Below are positions 35,799 to 44,286 of a stretch of DNA of 64,000 nucleotides, piece by piece. A program made the translations under genes and the position numbers. The stretch lies in contig NZ_JPDS01000002.1 in NCBI RefSeq assembly GCF_000766795.1, positions 997,001-1,061,000 on the forward strand. Reading direction: 5' to 3'. The stretch is from Polaribacter sp. Hel1_85 (GTDB lineage: Bacteria; Bacteroidota; Bacteroidia; Flavobacteriales; Flavobacteriaceae). Positions within the stretch are counted from its first letter, which is position 1, and each line of letters begins with the position of its first letter. The notes beneath the pieces are model-generated. The model worked only from the letters and a program-made list of their open reading frames with translations. It searched no databases and was not told the DNA's origin.

Positions 35799-37268
35799 TT
35801 ATGCTTCTTTTCCAAAAGCGTTAATCATAGCGTATTTGTCTTTAATGTATTTTTTTTCGATAAAATTCATGATGTAGTTTTTTAGAACTAATCCTAAAAT
35901 TCCAACAACTGCAATTGCAATTATACCTGCGTTAAAACTAATTAGAGCTTTAAACCCCCAAAACAATAACATTGGTATTCCCATAATTGGCAACACTATT
36001 AGAAACTGAGTTGCACTTGTTCCTTGCATATTAGAAAAACCTCCTTTTGTTAAATCTATTCTTTTTCTGTTAAACGAACCTGCGTACAATAAAAACAAGG
36101 AGTTAAAACCGATGTTAAATATTGCGCCTGCTGTAATCATTAAGAAAATATCCCATCCAAAATAGATATAAGGAATACTTAAAAAGTATAAAATTACTGT
36201 CATTGCAACCATTAAAAACCATTTAGATTCTAAAAATTTACGATACCTAAAACTTTGACTCATTAGCATCTTATAATGAGAACTATCCCAAGCAGGAATA
36301 AATTGCCCGTAATTTAAAGTGAAACCTCCTGTAACAAATAGAGCTGCAAAAATAAACATTATTGGCATTTTTTCTATGATTAGTGGATTTGTAAAAAAGA
36401 TTAATCCATAAAACAAGAATAAAAATGACATCATAAATACCGTTTTAGTTCTTTTGTTTCTCCAAATTAAACGCATATCGTTTTTTATAAACGGAGCAAT
36501 ATCACCTAATTTATCTGCCCAAGTCATATCAGAAGTATTTGCTTCTTCCACTTTATCTGCAACTGCAGCATCTAAATATACTTGATTGCGTAATTGTTTA
36601 TAATTTAATTGATATAAAACAACCAACACAACTACTCCAACTATAGAATAGATTGGGTTTGCATAAATAGCATCAAAAATTTGTCCTCCATAACCAACAA
36701 CATCAACAATATCAAACTTTTGTAAACCTATTAAACTTAACAAAATTGTTCCAATAACACCTAAAGCAATATTATTTTTATTGATTATAAAGTTTAGGAA
36801 ATTTGCAGATTGAATAATTAATATCATTGTAAATAACCAACCTAAAACTCCAGCTGTATTATATCCTTCTTTGATTAAAACTACTGCAAAAGGGATGTAA
36901 AAAAACAATCCCATAATATTAAAGAATGAGAAAGATGATTTTCTTAAAACATAGTGTACCAACTTGCTTTTTTTAATTGGTAAAGTAAGCATTGGTTTTA
37001 TGTTCATTATAGGTAATTTTTGCATTAAATACCTGAAAATTAGATCTCCAAGAATTGCAAAAAGTAGATAAGAATTTACTAATTGTAAAGGATCTGAATC
37101 TGGAAATTCTTTCTTTAAAATAAAGTAACCTCCAACACCAATTGCTAAAAAAGTAACAATAAAATAGAGTGCAAAAAACCCCATAAGTATTTTTAAAGCA
37201 ATGCTTTTTCCAAAGGTAGCAGAACGAACAAATTGTTTCCATTCTAATTTTAAAAAGTGTGAAATCAT
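35799..37268 (-). CDS. DUF5687 family ABC permease
   Basis: A 489-residue membrane protein with about ten to twelve helices and a cytoplasmic N terminus (MISHFLKLEWKQFVRSATFG). It matches the DUF5687 family, membrane partners of an ATPase of the kind that follows. A central cytoplasmic part (ADKVEEANTSDMTWADKLGD) is followed by NDMRLIWRNKRTKTVFMMSF. Substrate unknown. The operon is headed by a PadR regulator, so expression is probably induced by a small molecule. Confidence 0.85.
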   Translation of the reverse strand: MISHFLKLEWKQFVRSATFGKSIALKILMGFFALYFIVTFLAIGVGGYFILKKEFPDSDPLQLVNSYLLFAILGDLIFRYLMQKLPIMNIKPMLTLPIKKSKLVHYVLRKSSFSFFNIMGLFFYIPFAVVLIKEGYNTAGVLGWLFTMILIIQSANFLNFIINKNNIALGVIGTILLSLIGLQKFDIVDVVGYGGQIFDAIYANPIYSIVGVVVLVVLYQLNYKQLRNQVYLDAAVADKVEEANTSDMTWADKLGDIAPFIKNDMRLIWRNKRTKTVFMMSFLFLFYGLIFFTNPLIIEKMPIMFIFAALFVTGGFTLNYGQFIPAWDSSHYKMLMSQSFRYRKFLESKWFLMVAMTVILYFLSIPYIYFGWDIFLMITAGAIFNIGFNSLFLLYAGSFNRKRIDLTKGGFSNMQGTSATQFLIVLPIMGIPMLLFWGFKALISFNAGIIAIAVVGILGLVLKNYIMNFIEKKYIKDKYAMINAFGKEA

Positions 37269-37317
37269 ATATAGTAATTAGTTTGATTGATAATAAGTAG
37301 TCTAGAAGCAGAATTTG

Positions 37318-38028
37318 TTACAAAGTTTTTGATAATTTATATTCTGGATACGTTTCTTCTAGCAATTCCTCTGCTTTTTGTGGAATTACAACCAATGTTA
37401 TATAGCCAAATATTACTAAAAAAGTGATTAATATTGCAGAAAGTGCTTTTCTAAAATCTCCCATTAATAAAAAGTCTTTTGTGCTATCAGGAAGAAAGAA
37501 ATCGTAAAGATAAAAAAGGACTAAGGCAGAATTTCCTATTCCGTTTATAGAAATAATTTTTTGAAACATCCATTTTTTGCCTGTTTCTTTAAAGTTCTTT
37601 TTTAATTTTCTACTATTTCTAATTAATGTAATAATTTCTAAAATTATAACGACTCCAAAAACAGAAGCGTATACATAATAAGCACTTGGTAACTTTTGTA
37701 ATTGATAAAAGCCAAAAAGTAAACTGAGTGTTAAAACTATTTTTGGTAACTGAAACCACTCTTTTGCAAATTTTAAAATGGTCTTAAGATATTTTTTTGT
37801 CATTTGAGATTCCTTTTGCTCAACAACAGTCATAAAACCAAAAATGCCAAATTTTTTGAAAGAAATATCTCTAGCTTGTTCAAAAGTTAAATTAGAATTT
37901 TCTGCACAAATACTTTCTATATCATTTGCCAAATGATCTACCAATTCTGTTTGCACATCATAATATTCTACATAATGTTTTCTTGTAAAATTATAGAGTT
38001 CTTGTATATGATTTTGGGTTAGTTTCAT
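37318..38028 (-). CDS. Membrane protein with N-terminal HAAS-like helical domain
   Basis: A 236-residue protein. The first about 65 residues (QELYNFTRKHYVEYYDVQTE, then LVDHLANDIESICAEN) form a soluble helical domain that resembles the domain in front of PadR-linked membrane proteins. Four to five helices follow (about 95-112, 116-135, 155-175 and 190-212). It is paralogous to the next gene upstream in the operon (38040-38696): both have a conserved DHL/DHI-x-x-DIES. It probably acts as an accessory membrane component or sensor. Confidence 0.75.
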   Translation of the reverse strand: MKLTQNHIQELYNFTRKHYVEYYDVQTELVDHLANDIESICAENSNLTFEQARDISFKKFGIFGFMTVVEQKESQMTKKYLKTILKFAKEWFQLPKIVLTLSLLFGFYQLQKLPSAYYVYASVFGVVIILEIITLIRNSRKLKKNFKETGKKWMFQKIISINGIGNSALVLFYLYDFFLPDSTKDFLLMGDFRKALSAILITFLVIFGYITLVVIPQKAEELLEETYPEYKLSKTL

Positions 38029-38039
38029 GAATACAAACT

Positions 38040-38696
38040 TTATAGATTTTTATATTTTTTGATAGCTTCTTTGTGTTTTTTGTAGAAATGAAAATAAGTA
38101 TATGTTGAGTAAATATAACACAACAAAATAGAGACTTGAATTGAGTCTAAAGTGCCATCTCTATTTATGTAGTTATAATCAAATAAAATGATTAACGCCA
38201 TAAATAAATTTAAACTTTGTGTATTTAAAATAAAGCTATAAGTGGTTGAGGTTTTAAGTTTATGTTTTAATAAAAATAATGTTACAAAAACTATAAAAGA
38301 AGAAACAGATAAAAATTGAAAAAGCATGTTAAACTCATCTAGAATATTTTCAGATAAAAAATAACTTGATTTTTCAACAAGAAAATATGTAGCAAAAAAT
38401 ATTAAAAAAGGAATAAAAAACCATTTTGAAAACCTTTTTTTGGCTTTTTTTAGTACAATTTTAGGAACAGAAAACATAGTTCCAAACATGTAACTAGAAG
38501 AATGTTTTAAATGTACATTCCATTTATCAGTAACATGGGAAAATGCAGTTTCAAAATCGATATTCTCTTTTGTTATTTTAGATTCTATATCAGAAATTAT
38601 GTGATCTAAAACCTCAAACCTGATATCTATAAACTTGATATCTTTTACATCTAAATAATGTTCTACTCTTTGTATTTCTCCAGTTGTTAATTCCAT
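38040..38696 (-). CDS. Membrane protein with N-terminal HAAS-like helical domain
   Basis: A 218-residue protein with a helical N-terminal domain (IQRVEHYLDVKDIKFIDIRF, EVLDHIISDIES) and four predicted membrane helices (about 93-112, 122-142, 153-172 and 180-200). The next gene downstream (37318-38028) is a paralogue. Lies 14 bases after the PadR gene in transcription order, so both are co-expressed with the transporter. Confidence 0.75.
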   Translation of the reverse strand: MELTTGEIQRVEHYLDVKDIKFIDIRFEVLDHIISDIESKITKENIDFETAFSHVTDKWNVHLKHSSSYMFGTMFSVPKIVLKKAKKRFSKWFFIPFLIFFATYFLVEKSSYFLSENILDEFNMLFQFLSVSSFIVFVTLFLLKHKLKTSTTYSFILNTQSLNLFMALIILFDYNYINRDGTLDSIQVSILLCYIYSTYTYFHFYKKHKEAIKKYKNL

Positions 38697-38709
38697 AGCT
38701 AAAAAATTT

Positions 38710-39048
38710 TTACTCCAAACTAAATTTAGGATTCACTAATTGTTGCATCGTTTTTAAAAACTCTTGCATTTCATCCAACTTGTTGGCAGTTTCTTTGGTT
38801 CCGCTTTCAGTTAATTTGTAATATTTTCTAAGTCTGTTACCAACTTTTGCAACTTCTACATCTAATAAGCCATCGGCTTCTAGTTTGTGCAATGCAGGGT
38901 ACAAAGCACCTTCAGTAATTTTTAGTCCGCCTTTGGTGAGTTCTTTTACTTTTTGCGTAATTTCATAACCATACATTTTATCATTAGTTTCTAATAATTT
39001 TAAAATGATGGTTTGTAAAGAACCTTTGTATAATTTCTGATTTCCCAT
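38710..39048 (-). CDS. PadR family transcriptional regulator
   Basis: A 112-residue PadR regulator with the typical LYKGSLQTIILKLLETNDKM start, a winged helix (YGYEITQKVKELT, GALYPALHKLEADGLL, NRLRKYYKLTESG) and a C-terminal helix. ATG 39048 is preferred; an in-frame upstream start at 39120 would run through a dispersed repeat (39091-39140). First gene of the ABC operon; PadR proteins are usually repressors that release DNA on binding a compound. A candidate operator lies at 39185-39207. Confidence 0.9.
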   Translation of the reverse strand: MGNQKLYKGSLQTIILKLLETNDKMYGYEITQKVKELTKGGLKITEGALYPALHKLEADGLLDVEVAKVGNRLRKYYKLTESGTKETANKLDEMQEFLKTMQQLVNPKFSLE

Positions 39049-39090
39049 ATTGTAAAATGTGTAATCGTGTAACTGTTTATTTGTTTTCAC

Positions 39091-39140
39091 TGTCACTTCG
39101 AGTGATTTCGATTTTTTCAATCGAAATTGTATCGAGAAGT
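39091..39140. repeat. TCACTTCGAG...ATCGAGAA repeat
   Basis: One copy of the widespread TGTCACTTCGAGTGATTT / GTATCGAGAAGT repeat. Its centre ATTTCGATTttttcAATCGAAAT is a perfect 9-base hairpin. It lies in the leader of the PadR message. Related copies: 42109-42158 and 42351-42401. Confidence 0.8.
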
Positions 39141-39163
39141 TTTTTATATAATTTTTCTTGTAA

Positions 39164-39207
39164 CAAATATATGCATAATTTCCCTATACATTAGATTCTT
39201 ATGTATA
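39164..39207 (-). promoter_or_regulatory. Candidate PadR operon promoter with operator
   Basis: On the minus strand TATATTTG (39164-39171) fits the -7 consensus. Just upstream is a perfect inverted repeat TATACAT-N9-ATGTATA (39185-39207) that overlaps the -33 position and is the right size for a PadR dimer. The operator call is inferred. Confidence 0.5.
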
Positions 39208-39224
39208 TTTTTTTTGATAAAAAA

Positions 39225-39256
39225 AATCCTGAAAATTTACTTTCAGGATTTTGAAT
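39225..39256 (-). terminator. Terminator of the thioredoxin gene
   Basis: AAATCCTGAAA and TTTCAGGATTT with a short loop; on the minus strand it ends in a run of Ts. Confidence 0.88.
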
Positions 39257-39308
39257 AATAAATATTGCTTTTTCTGTAAATATGGTTTCACATGAGTAAA
39301 AACATAAG

Positions 39309-39349
39309 AGTGAAGTTTCCTTCCCTTTGAGAAGGTTAGGATGGGCTTT
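39309..39349. repeat. Dispersed repeat abutting the thioredoxin stop codon
   Basis: AGTGAAGTTTCCTTCCCTTT, then GAGAAGGTTAGGATGGGCTT. It is the third copy of the family at 3155-3341 (closest to the arm 3306-3341) and starts directly at the TAA of trxA. Stem CCTTCTC-AAA-GGGAAGG. Confidence 0.75.
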
Positions 39350-39708
39350 TATTTTTCCACCTTTAAAACATCAGCAATAATACGTTCTAATTCTGCTTTT
39401 GGTAAAGCGCCATTTGCCATTTGTGGTTGCCCTTCTGCAGGACAAAACAACATAGAAGGAATACTTCTAATTCCAAACGCAGCAGCTAACTCTTGTTCTG
39501 CTTCTGTATCTATTTTATAAATATCAATTTTACCTTCATATTCTTCAGATAAAACTTCTAAAACAGGAGCCAAAGCTTTACATGGTCCACACCAATCTGC
39601 GTAAAAATCTATTAATACAGGTTTGTCTCCTTCAAATTTCCAATCTTGATTTTCTTCAAAATTAAATACTTTTTTTAAAAAAGTTTCTTTTGTTAAATTT
39701 TCTGTCAT
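39349..39708 (-). CDS. trxA: Thioredoxin
   Basis: A 119-residue thioredoxin with the redox centre WCGPCK at about 40-45, the cis-Pro in SIPSM (about 86) and DFYADW before the active site. No signal peptide, so it acts in the cytoplasm as a disulfide reductant. A TACATTTG box and a 20-base palindrome lie in the region upstream. Its stop codon touches a dispersed repeat. Confidence 0.95.
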   Translation of the reverse strand: MTENLTKETFLKKVFNFEENQDWKFEGDKPVLIDFYADWCGPCKALAPVLEVLSEEYEGKIDIYKIDTEAEQELAAAFGIRSIPSMLFCPAEGQPQMANGALPKAELERIIADVLKVEK

Positions 39709-39720
39709 AATTCATTTATT

Positions 39721-39766
39721 ATTTCCCAAAATTTGGGAATCTATTTTCTGTTTTTATACAAATGTA
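39721..39766 (-). promoter_or_regulatory. trxA promoter box and leader palindrome
   Basis: TACATTTG (39759-39766, minus strand) fits the -7 consensus. Between it and the start is a near-perfect 20-base palindrome (39721-39740, ATTTCCCAAA / ATTTGGGAAT) in the leader, which may form a hairpin or bind a regulator. Confidence 0.5.
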
Positions 39767-39861
39767 GTCGTTTTTATGTGTTGTAAATTACAATGTATGA
39801 ACTATGTGAAATTTTAAATGTTAAAAATTGTTAAATAACTAGCAATATGTTAAATAACCGC

Positions 39862-39869
39862 TAATTTTG
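39862..39869 (+). promoter_or_regulatory. Candidate -7 box of the prolyl oligopeptidase gene
   Basis: TAATTTTG fits TAnnTTTG and is 23 bases before the ATG at 39893. No good -33 element was found at the normal spacing. Confidence 0.45.
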
Positions 39870-39892
39870 AGGTAATACCAAATTTTATAAAC

Positions 39893-42052
39893 ATGAAAAA
39901 CAAAATCATCTTACCTATTTTAATGGCAAGTGCTATTTTAGTCTCTTGTAAAGAAGAAATGAAACAAAGAAATATAGATTTAACGTATCCAGAAACTGCA
40001 AAAAAACCAGTTGTAGATTCACTTTTTGGCACTGCAGTTGTAGACAACTACAGATGGCTAGAAGATGATAGAAGTAAAGAAACAGAAGCTTGGGTAAAAG
40101 CAGAAAACGAAGTTACTTTCGATTATTTAAGTAAAATTCCATACAGAGAGCAGTTAAAATCTCGTTTATCAGAATTATGGAATTACGAAAAAGTAGGTAG
40201 ACCTTTTAAAGAAGGAGATTACACATATTTCTATAAAAATAATGGTTTACAAAACCAATATGTAGTGTATAGAAAAAAAGGAGATGCTGAACCAGAAGTT
40301 TTCTTAGATCCAAATACTTTTTCTGAAGACGGAACAACTTCTTTAGGTTCTTTAAGTTTTTCTAAAGATGGAAAAATGGCTGCATATGCAATTTCTGAAG
40401 GAGGTTCTGACTGGCGTAAAATTATTGTAATGGATGCAGAATCTAAATTGATTAAAGGAGATACTTTAATTGATGTAAAATTCTCTGGAATTTCTTGGTA
40501 CAAAAACGAAGGTTTTTACTATTCTAGTTACGATAAACCAAAAGGCAGTGAGTTGTCTGCAAAAACAGATCAACATAAATTGTATTATCACAAACTAGGA
40601 ACTTCTCAAAAAGAAGATGCTGTTGTTTTTGGAGCAAAAGCATCAGAAAAACATAGATATGTTGGTGGTTATTTAACAGAAGATAATAGGTATTTAGTAA
40701 TTACTGCATCAACTTCAACATCAGGAAACAAGTTGTTTATCAAAGATTTATCTGATAAAAAATCAAAATTAAAAACGGTAATTAATAATTTTGATAGTGA
40801 TACGTATGTAACAGAAAATAGAGATAGTAAATTATATTTGGTCACTAATTTAAATGCGCCAAATAAAAAAGTGATTACTGTTGATGCAGAAAGTCCTACA
40901 GAAGAAAATTGGAAAGATTTTATTCCTGAAACAGAAAATGTTTTGAGTTTAAATTCTGGTGCTGGATATTTCTTTGCAGAATACATGGTAGATGCGGTTT
41001 CTAAAGTTTTACAATACGATTTTGATGGAAAATTAATTAGAGAAGTAAAATTACCTGGAGTGGGTTCTTCTGGTGGTTTTGGTGGAAAAACAGAAGATAA
41101 AGAATTATACTTTTCTTTTACAAATTATAGCACACCAAGTTCTTTGTATAAATTTAATCCAAAAGACGGAACGTATGAAACGTATTGGAAACCTGCTGTA
41201 GATTTTAATTCTGATGCCTATACAAGTAAACAAGTTTTTTATACATCAAAAGACGGAACAAAAGTACCAATGATAATTACGCATAAAAAAGGCGTAGAAT
41301 TAAATGGTAAAAACCCAACTATATTATATGGTTATGGAGGTTTCAATATCAGTTTAACACCAAGTTTTAGTATTGCAAACGCAGTTTGGATGGAACAAGG
41401 TGGTGTGTATGCAGTTCCTAATTTACGTGGTGGAGGAGAATATGGTAAAAAATGGCACGATGCAGGAACTCAATTAAAGAAACAAAATGTATTTGATGAT
41501 TTTATTGCGGCTGCAGAATATTTAATTACAGAAAAATATACATCTTCAGATTATTTAGCAATTAGAGGAGGTTCTAACGGAGGTTTATTAGTTGGAGCAA
41601 CGATGACGCAAAGACCCGAATTAATGAAAGTTGCACTACCAGCTGTTGGTGTTTTAGACATGTTACGTTATCACACATTTACTGCAGGTGCAGGTTGGGC
41701 GTATGATTATGGAACAGCAGAAGACAGTAAAGAAATGTTTGATTATTTAAAAGGATATTCACCTGTACATAATGTGAAAGAAGGTGTAAAATACCCTGCA
41801 ACTTTAGTAACTACAGGAGATCATGATGATAGAGTTGTGCCTGCACACAGTTTTAAATTTGCTGCAGAATTACAAGAAAAACAATCAGGAAAAAATCCAA
41901 CTTTAATAAGAATAGAAACAAATGCTGGTCATGGAGCAGGAACTCCAGTTGCCAAAACAATAGAGCAATATTCAGATATTTTTGGGTTTACGTTATTTAA
42001 TATGGGGTTTGATCAATTACCTAATCCGCCTAAAAGTAAAATTAAATCTTAA
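39893..42052 (+). CDS. Prolyl oligopeptidase family serine peptidase, lipoprotein
   Basis: A 719-residue S9A peptidase. The lipoprotein signal ends in LVSC; the beta-propeller domain (about 70-430) and the alpha/beta-hydrolase domain follow. The catalytic Ser561 is in RGGSNGGLL, the Asp in [12 protein letters not shown] (near 643) and the His in NAGHGAGTP (near 682). The enzyme cuts short proline-containing peptides at the cell envelope. A terminator lies 20 bases downstream. Confidence 0.95.
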   Translation: MKNKIILPILMASAILVSCKEEMKQRNIDLTYPETAKKPVVDSLFGTAVVDNYRWLEDDRSKETEAWVKAENEVTFDYLSKIPYREQLKSRLSELWNYEKVGRPFKEGDYTYFYKNNGLQNQYVVYRKKGDAEPEVFLDPNTFSEDGTTSLGSLSFSKDGKMAAYAISEGGSDWRKIIVMDAESKLIKGDTLIDVKFSGISWYKNEGFYYSSYDKPKGSELSAKTDQHKLYYHKLGTSQKEDAVVFGAKASEKHRYVGGYLTEDNRYLVITASTSTSGNKLFIKDLSDKKSKLKTVINNFDSDTYVTENRDSKLYLVTNLNAPNKKVITVDAESPTEENWKDFIPETENVLSLNSGAGYFFAEYMVDAVSKVLQYDFDGKLIREVKLPGVGSSGGFGGKTEDKELYFSFTNYSTPSSLYKFNPKDGTYETYWKPAVDFNSDAYTSKQVFYTSKDGTKVPMIITHKKGVELNGKNPTILYGYGGFNISLTPSFSIANAVWMEQGGVYAVPNLRGGGEYGKKWHDAGTQLKKQNVFDDFIAAAEYLITEKYTSSDYLAIRGGSNGGLLVGATMTQRPELMKVALPAVGVLDMLRYHTFTAGAGWAYDYGTAEDSKEMFDYLKGYSPVHNVKEGVKYPATLVTTGDHDDRVVPAHSFKFAAELQEKQSGKNPTLIRIETNAGHGAGTPVAKTIEQYSDIFGFTLFNMGFDQLPNPPKSKIKS

Positions 42053-42071
42053 ACAGATTTTCTTATAAATT

Positions 42072-42106
42072 CTAAAACCGATACATTTTTGTGTCGGTTT
42101 TTCTTT
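42072..42106 (+). terminator. Terminator of the prolyl oligopeptidase gene
   Basis: AAACCGATACA and TGTGTCGGTTT with a T-rich loop, followed by TTTCTTTTTT. Confidence 0.85.
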
Positions 42107-42108
42107 TT

Positions 42109-42401
42109 TGTCACTTCGAGTAATTTTTTGAAGAATAAGAAAAATTGTATCGAGAAGTTGGGCGTTACTCTATCCTGAAGGCATTCAGGACCAAGTCGCG
42201 CTTTCCACTATATCTTTTTTTATGCTGAATTTATTTCAGTATCTGCTCTAATAAAGATGAATTTAATAATTAAATAAAGATAATGAATCCAGTTCAGCAT
42301 AAAAAAAGGATGCCGTTTCAATCGCTAACGCAGACGTATTTGTTAACCAATTGTCAGTTCGAGTGATTTTTTTGCTTTTCAAAAAAAATAGTATCGAGAA
42401 C
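42109..42401. repeat. Compound repeat element
   Basis: The 380-base gap between two plus-strand genes is filled by a composite. Two direct copies of the TCACTTCGAG repeat (42109-42158, 42351-42401) flank a structured core. In the core are GGGCGTTACTC, a hairpin TCCTGAA-GGCA-TTCAGGA (42173-42190), TTTTTTTATGCTGAA (42215-42229) paired perfectly with TTCAGCATAAAAAAA (42293-42307), and GGATGCCGTTTCAATCGCTA. No reading frame of note. I recognise its words from other flavobacterial genomes. Confidence 0.7.
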
Positions 42402-42420
42402 AAATTCAAAATAGAAAACC

Positions 42421-42428
42421 TATTTTTG
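42421..42428 (+). promoter_or_regulatory. -7 promoter box directly before the ABC ATPase gene
   Basis: TATTTTTG, four bases, then ATG. The same spacing as at thiL and at the hydrolase at 63383, so a leaderless message is expected. Confidence 0.55.
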
Positions 42429-42432
42429 CAAC

Positions 42433-43356
42433 ATGCTAAAAGTGAACAACATTTCTTTTTCTTATAACAACAAAAAATCAATATTAAACGATTTTAATTT
42501 TTCTTTACAACAAGGAGAACACCTTTGTGTAATGGGAGAAAGTGGTTGTGGAAAATCGACACTTTTAAAAGCAATTTATGGTTTAGTAGATTTAAATAAA
42601 GGCGCTATTTTTTGGAACGAAGAACAAATCTTTGGACCTAAAAAACATTTAGTTCCAGGTTTTAAAAATTTTAAATATGTAGCGCAAGATTTCGACTTGA
42701 TGCCTTATATTTCTGTATCAGAAAATATAAAAAAATTCTTATCACGTTTTCATCCAGAAGAAAGCGAATTAAGAACACAGGAATTGCTAAAAGTGATACA
42801 AATGCAGGCTTTTGAAAACACAATGGTTAAAAACTTAAGTGGTGGTCAAAAACAACGAGTTGCCATTGCAAGAGCTTTGGCAAAAGAGCCTCAATTATTG
42901 TTATTAGATGAACCTTTTGGACAAATAGATAACTTTAAAAAGAATTCTTTAAGAAGAAATTTATTTAGTTACTTAAAAGAGAAAAATATTTCTTGTATTG
43001 TAGCAACTCATGATAAAAATGACGCACTTTCATTTGCAGATACACTCATTATTATCAAAGACAATAAGATTCTAGAAAACAATTCTCCAAAAGAAATTTA
43101 CAACAATCCAAAAGAAAAATACATTGCTGCTTTGTTCGATGATGTAAACGAAATTATCATCAACAATAAAACAGTTTTATTGTATCCTCATCAAATACAA
43201 GTTGTAGAAAAATCAAAATTAAAAGCAACCGTTTTAAACGCTTATTTTAAAGGTTCTTATTGGTTAATAGAAGCAGAATTAGAGAATCAAAAAGTGTTTT
43301 TTAATCATACTTCTGAATTTGAAAAAAATATTATAATCTATTTAAGTTTTTTATAG
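42433..43356 (+). CDS. ABC transporter ATP-binding protein
   Basis: A 307-residue ABC ATPase with Walker A GESGCGKST (about 34-42), signature LSGGQKQR (about 136-143), Walker B LLLLDEPFGQIDNFK and switch His in VATHDKND. The first 210 residues are similar to methionine or lipoprotein-type ATPases; the tail of about 90 residues resembles a small regulatory domain (TOBE-like). No permease gene is next to it, so the transporter partner is elsewhere or the protein works alone. Confidence 0.88.
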   Translation: MLKVNNISFSYNNKKSILNDFNFSLQQGEHLCVMGESGCGKSTLLKAIYGLVDLNKGAIFWNEEQIFGPKKHLVPGFKNFKYVAQDFDLMPYISVSENIKKFLSRFHPEESELRTQELLKVIQMQAFENTMVKNLSGGQKQRVAIARALAKEPQLLLLDEPFGQIDNFKKNSLRRNLFSYLKEKNISCIVATHDKNDALSFADTLIIIKDNKILENNSPKEIYNNPKEKYIAALFDDVNEIIINNKTVLLYPHQIQVVEKSKLKATVLNAYFKGSYWLIEAELENQKVFFNHTSEFEKNIIIYLSFL

Positions 43357-43367
43357 AATTTATTCTG

Positions 43368-43498
43368 TCATTTCGAATATTACTAAAATAAAAAGACATT
43401 TTTATTGAAAGTAGCTTGCGAAGCAAATTAATGTAGCTTAGAAATCTCATCAGTAATATTTTATTTAGATTTCTCTACAAGGTCGAAATGACATTCTA
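43368..43498. repeat. TGTCATTTCGA-type palindromic repeat
   Basis: A unit beginning TGTCATTTCGAATATT and ending GGTCGAAATGACA, with an internal AGCTTGCGAAGCAAATT. It is the first of a cluster running to 44190. A further half copy starts at 43500 (TGTCATTTTGAGCGAAGTGA). Confidence 0.75.
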
Positions 43499-43556
43499 TT
43501 TGTCATTTTGAGCGAAGTGAAACGTAGTCGAAAAATCTATTTTAAAACTTAAAACT

Positions 43557-43865
43557 CTATACCTCATCATTCAAAAAATCCCAATTTGGGTTTTTCTTAG
43601 AAATCAAAAAGTCTTTTTTCTTTCTATTCCATTTTTTTAACTGCTTTTCTCTACTAATTGCGGTTTCAATATCTTGATAATGTTCAAAATATACTAAATA
43701 TTTACAATTATATTTATGAGAAAAATGTTTAGAATTTGCTTCTGGATTTGAATGGTAAAACAATCTTTCTTTTAAATTATTTGTGACACCAATATATAAA
43801 ACCGTTTTACTTTTATTGGTAATTATATAAATGTAATAATTGTGAGTTCCCAATGTCTTTTTCAT
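43557..43865 (-). CDS. GIY-YIG nuclease family protein
   Basis: A 102-residue single-domain GIY-YIG protein: YYIYIITNK (GIY position changed to YIY), LYIGVTNNLKERLFYH (YIG with Arg), and ETAISREKQLKKWNR with the conserved Glu and the Lys cluster. Such small proteins are common in Bacteroidota and may act in DNA repair or against foreign DNA, but are mostly uncharacterised. It lies between repeat clusters. Confidence 0.85.
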   Translation of the reverse strand: MKKTLGTHNYYIYIITNKSKTVLYIGVTNNLKERLFYHSNPEANSKHFSHKYNCKYLVYFEHYQDIETAISREKQLKKWNRKKKDFLISKKNPNWDFLNDEV

Positions 43866-43932
43866 TGAACTAATATAAGGTATATATTGTCGTTTCTATA
43901 GGATTGTATTGTAGTTAAGATCCGTCTGTATT

Positions 43933-44185
43933 TGAGATTTCTCCACAAGGTCAAAATGACATCTAGTTTGTCATTTTAAGTGAAACAAAGTGGAATCGAA
44001 AATCTCAACAATAATATCTCAATTAGATTTCTCCTTTTCAGTTGTAATGACATTAGAAGTTTTATTGTAATAAATACATGCAGTTTGTCATTTTGAGTGA
44101 AACAAAGTGGAATTGAAAAACCTCAATAATAACACCTCAAATAGATTTCTATATTTCAGTCGAAATGACATTAGAAGTTTCGTTG
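43933..44185. repeat. Tandem palindromic repeats, about 117-base period
   Basis: Two similar units (43969-44061 and 44086-44181) each begin TGTCATTTTRAGTGAAAC, pass through ATAGATTTCT or similar and end GAAATGACATTAGAAG. Their ends are inverted relative to each other (TGTCATTT / AAATGACA). A right half precedes them (43933-43962). With the next stretch to 44231 they fill the 420-base gap between the GIY-YIG and BNR genes; no coding sequence is seen there. Confidence 0.75.
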
Positions 44186-44231
44186 TAGCAAGTTGAATCA
44201 AAAAAACAGAATTATTAAATAAGAATTACAA

Positions 44232-44268
44232 AAAAGCGCTAAAATTCATTTGAAAATTAGCGCCTTTT
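44232..44268 (-). terminator. Terminator of the BNR-repeat protein gene
   Basis: GCGCTAAAAT and AATTAGCGC (one mismatch) with a short loop; T tract on the minus strand (AAAAAA at 44229-44234). Confidence 0.85.
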
Positions 44269-44286
44269 TGTAATTTTTATACTTTT

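Noticed and set aside
38710-39120. Longer PadR start at 39120
   Set aside because: The extension reads through a dispersed repeat and PadR proteins begin near MGNQKLYKG.
42109-42401. tRNA or known structural RNA in the gap
   Set aside because: No tRNA arms or TTC loop pattern; the structure consists of repeat stems.
43933-44185. Possible CRISPR array
   Set aside because: Units are about 95-117 bases with inverted ends and no short constant repeat with unique spacers, and no cas genes are near.
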